Below, in pieces: positions 1-5,266 of a stretch of 7,212 nucleotides of DNA; position 1 is the stretch's first letter; every line of letters begins with the position of its first letter. Source of the DNA: Gemmatimonadota bacterium (GTDB lineage Bacteria > Gemmatimonadota > Gemmatimonadetes > Longimicrobiales > Gaopeijiaceae). The notes beneath the pieces are model-generated. The model saw only the letters and a program-made list of their open reading frames with translations. It was not told where the DNA came from and searched no databases. A program made the position numbers and the translations under genes. The DNA is taken from NCBI GenBank assembly GCA_030618065.1, contig JAUXEE010000097.1, positions 1-7,212 of the forward strand, written 5' to 3'.

Positions 1-62
1 AGGAACAGAAGGAGGAGTGTGCCGAGAAGAGCGAAAAGGAAATGGAGGCGCCGAGGACGCAT
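1..62 (-). CDS. N-terminus of an exported or membrane protein (partial)
   Basis: Twenty codons are visible before the gene leaves the left edge of the window. They read MRPRRLHFLFALLGTLLLLF: a positively charged start (three Arg in the first five residues) followed by an uninterrupted hydrophobic stretch. This is the form of a signal peptide or a first transmembrane helix. The ATG is preceded by a Shine-Dalgarno-like GGAGAA with about 7 to 9 nt spacing, which supports this start. The opposite strand is open too, but there it encodes a run of Arg and Lys, the usual mirror of a hydrophobic segment. The gene has the same orientation as the DUF1232-type gene, 170 bp upstream of it. No function can be assigned from 20 residues. 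Confidence 0.5.
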   Translation of the reverse strand, partial: MRPRRLHFLFALLGTLLLLF

Positions 63-232
63 GAAGATGTTCTCCGTTTCGGGTCATCGAGACAGGACGT
101 TTCCGCAATCTGGCGGAGAGATAATCATGAGGCGAGGCTACCCACCACCTCCCTCTGAGGATCCATTCCTTGGTCAGTTCAGAGCGGGGAGGTCCTAGGC
201 AAGGCCAGGGGGAGATGAGGTCGACCCGACGG

Positions 233-745
233 TCAGGCTTCGTGAGAGACCTGATCCCAGACCATGGAAAGATGCTGGGAGAAATCTTCCATGGCCACCA
301 GGGAGATGGCGTCCAGTTTCGATCCGATCTCCTTCCCCACCAACCCCCGAAGGAATGCCAGAGGAAACTCCAGGTCCCAGTCCAGAAAGGGCTCTGGTCC
401 CCGATCCAGGTTTTGGAGGATCCGGAGCACCAGGTAGCTGTCATCCAAAAGGCCCGCCAGACCCAAGGTCATCTCTGGAATCAGATCCACGGGGCGAAGG
501 AAGTAGCGCTCGGCATGATCCAAAACCGGCTGGACCGTGCGAACCATTTGCCGATTGCGAGCTTCCTGGGAAGCTCTGGCCAGAAAGATGGGCACGGACT
601 CTATGATCTCGAGGGCAACCTCGCCAGTCTCCTTGACCTTGGGCTCGGGCATACCCGGCAACCTCTGGCGGATGAAATCCTCCAGATGGTCGATACCTCG
701 GGCTTTGGCACTATCGATGACGGCCTGAATGTCTTCCAGGCTCAT
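233..745 (-). CDS. Hypothetical protein with DUF1232 (YkvA-like) motif
   Basis: A 170-residue protein. Residues about 80-112 contain RYFLRPVDLIPE followed by a Gly/Leu stretch and LLDDSYLV. This matches the pattern of DUF1232/YkvA proteins, in which a Pro-Asp-Leu-Ile-Pro turn is followed by a Leu-Asp-Asp motif. The family is small, often membrane-associated, and has no established biochemical role. The rest of the protein is unrecognised: an acidic, helical N-terminus (1-75) and a C-terminal part with an FPLAFLRGLVGKEIG segment. There is no signal peptide and no long hydrophobic helix, so it is probably cytoplasmic or peripheral. The ATG at 745 follows a GGGAGA with about 8 nt spacing, and a promoter-like pair lies just upstream. 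The longer open frame on the opposite strand (170-793) is a shadow. The family call rests on one motif. Confidence 0.75.
   Translation of the reverse strand: MSLEDIQAVIDSAKARGIDHLEDFIRQRLPGMPEPKVKETGEVALEIIESVPIFLARASQEARNRQMVRTVQPVLDHAERYFLRPVDLIPEMTLGLAGLLDDSYLVLRILQNLDRGPEPFLDWDLEFPLAFLRGLVGKEIGSKLDAISLVAMEDFSQHLSMVWDQVSHEA
262..294 (-). repeat. Inverted repeat near the 3' end of the DUF1232-type gene
   Basis: CCATGGAAAGAT (262-273) and ATCTTCCATGG (284-294) are reverse complements apart from one extra A, with a 10-nt loop between them. In the mRNA this would form an 11-bp stem with a one-base bulge, about 30 nt before the stop codon. It has no U-tract, so it is not a standard intrinsic terminator. 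It may stabilise the 3' end, or it may be a coincidence of coding sequence. Confidence 0.5.
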
Positions 746-786
746 AGCGAGGGTCTCCCGGGAGCAACAGTGATTGAACCGGGGTT

Positions 787-815
787 AGTATAGGCCCCCG
801 AAGAGGGAATGGAAA
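787..815 (-). promoter_or_regulatory. Candidate sigma70-type promoter for the DUF1232-type gene
   Basis: Read on the minus strand, TTTCCA (815-810) and TATACT (792-787) are separated by exactly 17 bp. They match TTGACA at 4 of 6 and TATAAT at 5 of 6 positions. Transcription would begin near 780, giving a leader of about 35 nt before the ATG at 745. The pair lies in the intergenic gap directly upstream of the gene. This was found by eye and is untested. Confidence 0.45.
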
Positions 816-818
816 TCC

Positions 819-855
819 GTCCCTGAGGAGGTCCCTGAGGAGGTCCCCTGGGGAG
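819..855. repeat. 12-bp tandem repeat, two perfect copies plus one degenerate
   Basis: GTCCCTGAGGAG occurs twice back to back (819-830 and 831-842). A degenerate third unit, GTCCCCTGGGGAG, follows (843-855). The repeat lies in the gap between the SDR-type gene and the DUF1232-type gene, just upstream of the candidate promoter of the latter, and runs directly into a cluster of palindromes. Confidence 0.8.
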
Positions 856-910
856 GTCCTCGGGACCTGTGTCCCCGGGGACCTGACCCGGGTCCCCAGG
901 GAGCCCTGGG
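845..910. repeat. Cluster of five adjacent GC-rich palindromes
   Basis: Five dyad elements follow one another: CCCCTGGGG (845-853), AGGTCC-TCG-GGACCT (854-868), GTCCCCGGGGAC (871-882), GACCCGGGTC (885-894) and CCCAGG-GAGC-CCTGGG (895-910). The last ends 1 bp before the stop codon of the minus-strand SDR-type gene at 912. On that transcript the first hairpin would form directly after the stop. A terminator or 3' stability role is therefore possible, although no U-tract follows. Confidence 0.7.
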
Positions 911-911
911 C

Positions 912-2099
912 CTATCCGTTCCTGGCGTGCCAGGCCCGCAAGACGTCGGCTTCCTTCTCAGGATCGATTCCCGTTCGGAGACCCTGATCCTCCTCGGGCA
1001 AGGATTTCCACCAATCCAAGGTGTCCCTGGCTGTTTCCGCCAGGGGCCGGAAGGTCAGGCCCGCTTCGATGGCTTTCGTGCAGTCATAAGCGCTGAAGCC
1101 TTGGGTTTCCGGTTCCGGATACACCCAAACCGGCATCTCCATCCAACCCCCGACCTCATGCTCCCGGAGAAAATCGGCATCCACCCAGGTGATGGTAACG
1201 GGAGTGGAGGTGACGGCCCGAATCCCGTAGAGCATCCCCGCCATGGTGAGTGGCGACTCGGGTCCCGTAGCGTTGAAAGTCCCCTTCGCTTCCTCCTCGA
1301 TCAGATGCACCATGAACCGGCTCAGGTCCCTGACATCCACGATCTGGGCTCGGTCGGTCCCGTCCCCCGGGGCCATGACCTCTCCTCCCCGGTCGATCCG
1401 AACAGGCCAATAGGTAAAGCGGCCACTGTTGTCTCGGGGGCCGACGATGAGACCTGGCCGTACCACGATCCCCCGGTCCTGGAAGGCCTGAAAGGTTTCC
1501 CGTTCGGCCTGGGCCTTGTTGGGGCCGAAGGTGGCGCCCATCCCGGCTCCGGAAGCCACGGCCTCGTCATACTCCTCTTTGGTGAAAACGGGCCCGTTCT
1601 CGTCCATGCCGATGATGCTGTTGTCCTTGTGGGCCGAGATGCTGGAAACAAAGAGATACCGGCCCACCGACTCTGTCAGGAGGGCCGTGGAATCCATGAG
1701 CCAGGAGGCCACGTTCGCCGAGTTGTCGATAACGGCGTCCCACTCACGACCCTCCAGAGCCGTGTAGTCCGGCTCAGCCCGGTCACCCACCAGCTTCTCC
1801 ACATCCGGGAAAAGATGGGGGTTGGTGCGTCCCCGGTTGAAAAGCGTGACGGTGTGCCCCCGGGCCAAAGCGTACTCGACTTGGGCGGGTCCCAGGAAAG
1901 CGGTCCCACCGAGGATCAGAATCCTCAACGGTTTCTCGGCCCGGGGGATCTCCGGCTGCGATACCGACGCAGAGCCCAGGCCCTCACCTCCGGCACCTCC
2001 ACCCTCGGATCCCGTACACCCGATGGTCGAAAAACCACCCAGACCCAAACCCAAACCCGCTGCGGCAGACCCTGAAAGAAACTCTCTCCTGCTTGCCAT
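912..2099 (-). CDS. Tat-exported NAD-dependent epimerase/dehydratase-like (SDR) protein
   Basis: A 395-residue extended-SDR protein. The N-terminus has a twin-arginine signal (SRREFLSG, residues 3-10) and a Gly/Leu-rich hydrophobic core. Cys28 lies in STIGC, which could be lipidated although the lipobox is imperfect. A Gly/Ser-rich linker follows to about residue 47. The Rossmann fold starts at 59 with the GGTAFLG nucleotide-binding loop (64-70) and an NRG turn after the second strand (88-90). The family's serines are at 151-154 (VSSIS). The position normally held by the catalytic Tyr of YxxxK is Phe191, with Lys195 retained. A VRPGLIVGPRD segment (213-223) is typical of the family. The substrate is unknown, and the changed Tyr makes ordinary redox chemistry uncertain. 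The ATG at 2099 is preceded by GGAGGAGAGAGG. The gene is transcribed divergently from glpD. The long open frame on the opposite strand (927-2075) is a shadow. Confidence 0.88.
   Translation of the reverse strand: MASRREFLSGSAAAGLGLGLGGFSTIGCTGSEGGGAGGEGLGSASVSQPEIPRAEKPLRILILGGTAFLGPAQVEYALARGHTVTLFNRGRTNPHLFPDVEKLVGDRAEPDYTALEGREWDAVIDNSANVASWLMDSTALLTESVGRYLFVSSISAHKDNSIIGMDENGPVFTKEEYDEAVASGAGMGATFGPNKAQAERETFQAFQDRGIVVRPGLIVGPRDNSGRFTYWPVRIDRGGEVMAPGDGTDRAQIVDVRDLSRFMVHLIEEEAKGTFNATGPESPLTMAGMLYGIRAVTSTPVTITWVDADFLREHEVGGWMEMPVWVYPEPETQGFSAYDCTKAIEAGLTFRPLAETARDTLDWWKSLPEEDQGLRTGIDPEKEADVLRAWHARNG
2038..2058 (-). other. Predicted G-quadruplex motif in the signal-peptide codons
   Basis: The coding strand has four GGG runs separated by the three-base loops TTT, TTT and TCT, a perfect G3N3 series of 21 nt. 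It begins about 40 nt after the start codon and encodes the Gly-Leu repeats of the Tat signal core. The same spacing would suit an RNA quadruplex in the mRNA. Folding is predicted from the pattern only. Confidence 0.6.
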
Positions 2100-2169
2100 T
2101 GTTCCTCTCTCCTCCAGATCGTCTCGTCCAACCAGGAAGGCTCTTTCGAGTCTCCGTGCGACTGAAACT

Positions 2170-2198
2170 TTGATTTTTTGTGGGCCAGGACGTAGAAG
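2170..2198 (+). promoter_or_regulatory. Candidate promoter for glpD
   Basis: TTGATT (2170-2175) and TAGAAG (2193-2198) are separated by 17 bp. Each matches its sigma70 consensus hexamer at 4 of 6 positions. The -35 box lies at the edge of the only AT-rich tract in the 183-bp divergent region. It would give a leader of about 78 nt containing the hairpin at 2232. The match is modest. Confidence 0.3.
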
Positions 2199-2231
2199 TT
2201 CCTCCGGAAAGAGAAGCTAGGCCCGAACGGC

Positions 2232-2248
2232 CCTGAGGGAAACTCAGG
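2232..2248 (+). repeat. Hairpin in the glpD leader
   Basis: CCTGAG (2232-2237) and CTCAGG (2243-2248) form a perfect 6-bp stem with a GGAAA loop. The 3' arm overlaps AGGAGG (2246-2251), a strong ribosome-binding-type sequence. That sequence is too far (31 nt) from the glpD ATG to serve it and has no other start codon at a suitable distance. The hairpin is a possible regulatory leader element. Confidence 0.4.
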
Positions 2249-2282
2249 AGGACCATAGGGCCATCCCATCGAAAGGCCTGTC

Positions 2283-3845
2283 ATGAACCGGGATTCAATG
2301 CTGCGAAGTGCCACCGAAGCCCAGCGCCCATGGGACTTCCTCGTCATTGGCGGTGGAGCGACAGGGGTGGGGGTGGCGGTGGATGCGGCCTCCCGAGGGT
2401 ACAGCACCCTCCTCCTGGAGCAGAGCGACTTCGGAAAGGGAACCTCCAGCCGAAGCACCAAGTTGGTCCACGGGGGCGTTCGCTACCTGCAGCAGGGGAA
2501 CATCCCCCTTGTCATGGAAGCCCTTCGGGAGCGGGGGCGCTTGCGGCGAAATGCCCCCCACCTGGTCCGGGATCTGGAGTTCGTCGTCCCCAATTACGTC
2601 TGGTGGGAAGCGCCCTTTTACGGAATCGGGATGAAGGTGTACGATGCCCTGGCCGGAAAGTACGGATTCGGGTCGTCCAAAAACCTGTCCCGGGAAGAAA
2701 CGGTCCAACGCCTTCCAACCATCGAGACCGAGGGCTTGCGGGGCGGCGTGGTTTATCACGACGGACAGTTCGATGACGCACGCCTCCTCCTGGATCTGGC
2801 CCAAACCGCCGCAGGCCAGGGAGCCACCCTGTTGAACTACTGCGAGGTGGTGGGCCTGGAAAAGGACGAAGAGGGCTACGTCACGGGTGTCAGGGCCATG
2901 GAGCAAGAGATGGGAGGGGAGTTTCAACCCCAGGCCCGGGTAGTGATCAATGCCACCGGAGTATTCACCGACCAGCTCCGACGCATGGACGATCCGGACG
3001 CTTCCTCCATGATCCAACCGAGCCAGGGAGTCCACCTGGTTCTTCCTCGAAGCTTTCTGGGTGGCACTTCTGCCATCATGGTTCCCCACACCGACGATGG
3101 TCGGGTCCTCTTCGCCATTCCCTGGCACGATGTGGTCGTCGTGGGGACAACCGACACTCCCGTGCAAGACCCCCACCTGGAGCCCATCCCCCTGGAGGAG
3201 GAGGTGGAGTTCCTCCTTTCTCATGCTGCCCGGTACCTCACCAAGAACCCGACACGAGCCGACGTTCTTTCCTGCTTCGCCGGCCTTCGACCCCTGGTGG
3301 GTGGAGGCGGCGGTGAGGAGACCGCGTCCCTCTCTCGGGACCATACGCTTCACGTATCCAACTCCGGCCTGATGACCATAACGGGGGGGAAGTGGACCAC
3401 CTATCGAAAAATGGCCGAGGACGCCATCGATCACGGGATCATCCTTGGCGGTCTGGAGCCCCGGGAGTGCGTCACCCGAGAGCTGAACATCCACGGCTTT
3501 CACACCCATCCGGAACGATTTGGAGAGCTCGCGGCCTACGGCTCCGACGCGCCGGCTGTGGAGGCGCTGATCCGGTCCGAGCCGGCTCTGGCCGAGCCTC
3601 TCCACCCACGGCTTCGCCCCCGGTCGGGAGAGGTCATTTGGGCCGTGAGGGAAGAGATGGCCAGGACCGTGGATGACGTCCTGGCCCGCCGCACCCGATC
3701 GTTGATTCTGGACGCCCGAGCAGCCGTTGAGGCCGCTCCGAGGGTGGCGGCGCTCATGGCGAGGGAGTTGGGACGCGATGGGGAGTGGGTGGAATCTCAG
3801 GTCGACAGCTTCACTGGTATGGCGGAAGCCTACGTCTTGGAGTAG
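2283..3845 (+). CDS. glpD: Glycerol-3-phosphate dehydrogenase, FAD-dependent (GlpD/GlpA type)
   Basis: A 520-residue flavoprotein that oxidises sn-glycerol 3-phosphate to dihydroxyacetone phosphate at the inner face of the membrane and passes electrons to quinone. The FAD-binding Rossmann motif is VIGGGATGVG (21-30), with Glu46 ending the second strand. SSRSTKLVHGGVRYL (55-69) is the family signature. AGLRPL (333-338), SRDH (351-354) and TITGGKWTTYR (365-375) are the conserved C-terminal blocks of the FAD domain. The C-terminal DAO_C-type domain covers about 400-510 and includes VREEMARTVDDVLARRTR. The length is close to that of E. coli GlpD (about 500). The ATG at 2283 follows GAAAGG with 6 nt spacing. 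An in-frame stop at 2256 with no other usual start codon between fixes this start. No glpK, glpF or glpR is in the window. The gene ends 11 bp before the converging hydrolase gene. Confidence 0.96.
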   Translation: MNRDSMLRSATEAQRPWDFLVIGGGATGVGVAVDAASRGYSTLLLEQSDFGKGTSSRSTKLVHGGVRYLQQGNIPLVMEALRERGRLRRNAPHLVRDLEFVVPNYVWWEAPFYGIGMKVYDALAGKYGFGSSKNLSREETVQRLPTIETEGLRGGVVYHDGQFDDARLLLDLAQTAAGQGATLLNYCEVVGLEKDEEGYVTGVRAMEQEMGGEFQPQARVVINATGVFTDQLRRMDDPDASSMIQPSQGVHLVLPRSFLGGTSAIMVPHTDDGRVLFAIPWHDVVVVGTTDTPVQDPHLEPIPLEEEVEFLLSHAARYLTKNPTRADVLSCFAGLRPLVGGGGGEETASLSRDHTLHVSNSGLMTITGGKWTTYRKMAEDAIDHGIILGGLEPRECVTRELNIHGFHTHPERFGELAAYGSDAPAVEALIRSEPALAEPLHPRLRPRSGEVIWAVREEMARTVDDVLARRTRSLILDARAAVEAAPRVAALMARELGRDGEWVESQVDSFTGMAEAYVLE

Positions 3846-3856
3846 GGAAACCGACT

Positions 3857-4918
3857 CTACGACGAACCTCCGACAGTCCTTCCGGAAGTTTGGATCTCAC
3901 CTTTCATCCATTCTTCAATGAGTTCTTGTGCCCGTTTATCCGCTCCGGAAGGAAGCGGGGAGGAAGACGAATTCATCCAGGTTTCTATATCATGCCACAA
4001 AACAGATGCCTGAAGATCACGCAAGAGCATATGGTATCCGTTTTCATAAATTGCGATGACGTGACGGTTTGCCCCGGCATCAGTCAAATCATGGAGAAAC
4101 TGGTAGGTAGGCTCCAAAGGAATGATCTCATCATTTTCCCCATAGAGCAGCAGGGTTTTGGTCGAAATGAGATCGGCGCTGGATAATGCTCGATCCATTA
4201 GGTTGACCAGGCCAAAAATGGTTTCAACCCGAGTCTTTCTAATGACCAGAGGATCCTGGTCCAGAGCCCTCAACATTTCAATGTTGTCAGAAGGCATTCT
4301 CCCCAGGCCATTCCCCGTCACTGTCAACCACGGGACAGTATGAGAAAGAGTCCACAATAACACGTTTTGGTACCAGGGCATGGTCTGTCTCGCCCAGACA
4401 GCGGGTGCTGCCAATATGATGCCATCAACGGGAAGGTGAATGGATTGTGCCATGGTCGAGATGACGATGGCTCCCCCCATGCTTACACCTAACAGATAAA
4501 CTGGGATATCGGGGTGTTTGTTCTTTGTCGCCTGTATGAAACACTCCAAATCTTGAATGTAAGTATCAACACCAGCCCATGATCCTGGGTTGGGGCTTCC
4601 CCCGAATCCTCGTTGGTCATAGGCATACGAAACAGTCCTTGATTGACCAAAAAAAACTCCAGATTGCTGAAAGAAGTTGCTGTAATCATTGAAGCCATGC
4701 AGGGCAATGATGATAGATCGGATTTCGTCTTGAGGAGGCCTCCAGCTTTTCAAAGGTAAGGGCGTGCCATCAGTGGTAATAAAGAAACTGTCTGTTATTT
4801 GGCATGATATGACCGGAGTTCCGGCCGGGTGAATCATGGGTGTGCAGGCCTGCAGATGTGTCAGCAATAATATTGGACTGAGCAGCTTTAGCTTGTCGAA
4901 CAACCTATTTCTTATCAT
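3857..4918 (-). CDS. Lipoprotein alpha/beta hydrolase (Hydrolase_4, monoacylglycerol lipase-like)
   Basis: A 353-residue serine hydrolase. The N-terminus is a lipoprotein signal with lipobox LQAC (22-25), so the mature protein should be lipid-anchored at Cys25 on the envelope. The oxyanion-side motif is LHGF (73-76). DQRGFGGS (101-108) is typical of the lysophospholipase/monoacylglycerol lipase group. The predicted triad is Ser146 in GVSMGG, Asp263 in GENDEIIP and His296 in NGYHMLL. The substrate is probably a lipid or other ester, but it cannot be read from the sequence. The ATG lies inside rdhB, overlapping its end by 14 bp, so translation is likely coupled. The preceding GGGCGGAAA is only a weak ribosome-binding site. 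The gene is much AT-richer than its neighbours (24/60 G+C at 4621-4680, against 46/60 at 3541-3600), a sign of separate origin. It converges with glpD and leaves no room for an intergenic terminator. Confidence 0.92.
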   Translation of the reverse strand: MIRNRLFDKLKLLSPILLLTHLQACTPMIHPAGTPVISCQITDSFFITTDGTPLPLKSWRPPQDEIRSIIIALHGFNDYSNFFQQSGVFFGQSRTVSYAYDQRGFGGSPNPGSWAGVDTYIQDLECFIQATKNKHPDIPVYLLGVSMGGAIVISTMAQSIHLPVDGIILAAPAVWARQTMPWYQNVLLWTLSHTVPWLTVTGNGLGRMPSDNIEMLRALDQDPLVIRKTRVETIFGLVNLMDRALSSADLISTKTLLLYGENDEIIPLEPTYQFLHDLTDAGANRHVIAIYENGYHMLLRDLQASVLWHDIETWMNSSSSPLPSGADKRAQELIEEWMKGEIQTSGRTVGGSS

Positions 4919-5195
4919 TGATTTCCGCCCGGAAGTTCCGAGACGTACTCTCCTCTCCCTCCGCCATCTTCCCCGGATACCGCAACTTCCAGGAATAAAG
5001 GGCGAGACCCAGGAAGACGCTGACGATCAATACCTTCACCGCCGTGGTAAATGCCTGCTGCTCCAACTCCTGCCTCGAGCCGATTGCGAACTCCAGCCAG
5101 ATGAGAAGCCAGAGCACCCAAGCCACTCTGAGAAGCCAGACGTACCACGGACGTTTGCGGACACGGAGAATCGAAAAGCCAGCTTCTTTGCCCAC
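4905..5195 (-). CDS. rdhB: Putative reductive dehalogenase membrane anchor, RdhB-like
   Basis: A 96-residue membrane protein directly downstream of rdhA (71-bp gap). It has a basic N-terminus (RVRKRP, 11-16), a first helix at about 17-38, a short polar loop, a second helix at about 49-69 and a charged C-terminal tail. By the positive-inside rule, both ends face the cytoplasm and the loop faces outwards. The loop carries ELE (43-45), which fits the E-x-E motif I recall for the outward loop of PceB-type anchors. Known RdhB proteins are about 90-105 residues with two or three helices, and they hold exported RdhA at the membrane. Sequence divergence is high in this family, so the call rests on context, topology and the loop motif. 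The start is a GTG preceded by AAGGAA with about 5 nt spacing, and a stop lies just upstream in frame. Confidence 0.72.
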   Translation of the reverse strand: MGKEAGFSILRVRKRPWYVWLLRVAWVLWLLIWLEFAIGSRQELEQQAFTTAVKVLIVSVFLGLALYSWKLRYPGKMAEGEESTSRNFRAEINDKK

Positions 5196-5266
5196 GCCTC
5201 TTCCTTCCCTTCAACCAGGGGGACTCGGTGCACTCGGCCCTTCTTTGAAGAGCATTACCTCAGAAG

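Noticed and set aside
102..117. TCCGC-AATCTG-GCGGA hairpin in the left intergenic gap
   Set aside because: The stem is only 5 bp with no U-tract on either strand, which is too weak to call a terminator.
1..198. Plus-strand frame open from the window edge, very rich in Arg and Lys at its start
   Set aside because: The basic stretch is the mirror of the hydrophobic signal sequence on the minus strand, which has its own ribosome-binding site.
170..793. 207-codon plus-strand frame opposite the DUF1232-type gene
   Set aside because: The minus-strand frame carries the DUF1232 motif, a ribosome-binding site and a promoter-like pair. The plus-strand product is Gly/Gln/His-rich without a motif.
927..2075. 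382-codon open frame opposite the SDR-type gene
   Set aside because: It is a high-GC shadow. The minus-strand frame has a Tat signal, a Rossmann motif and a strong ribosome-binding site, and the plus-strand product shows no recognisable domain.
2364..2382. G-rich tract in the FAD-binding codons of glpD as a possible quadruplex
   Set aside because: Only two runs of three or more G are present, and the remaining runs are GG. It is better explained by the Gly/Val codons of the nucleotide-binding loop.
2295..3605. 436-codon open frame opposite glpD
   Set aside because: glpD is unmistakable over its full length, and the antisense product resembles no family I recognise.
4915..5214. 99-codon minus-strand frame overlapping the rdhB-like gene
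   Set aside because: It has no hydrophobic helices and low-complexity Gly/Arg content. The 5195-4905 frame has clear membrane topology and a better start site.
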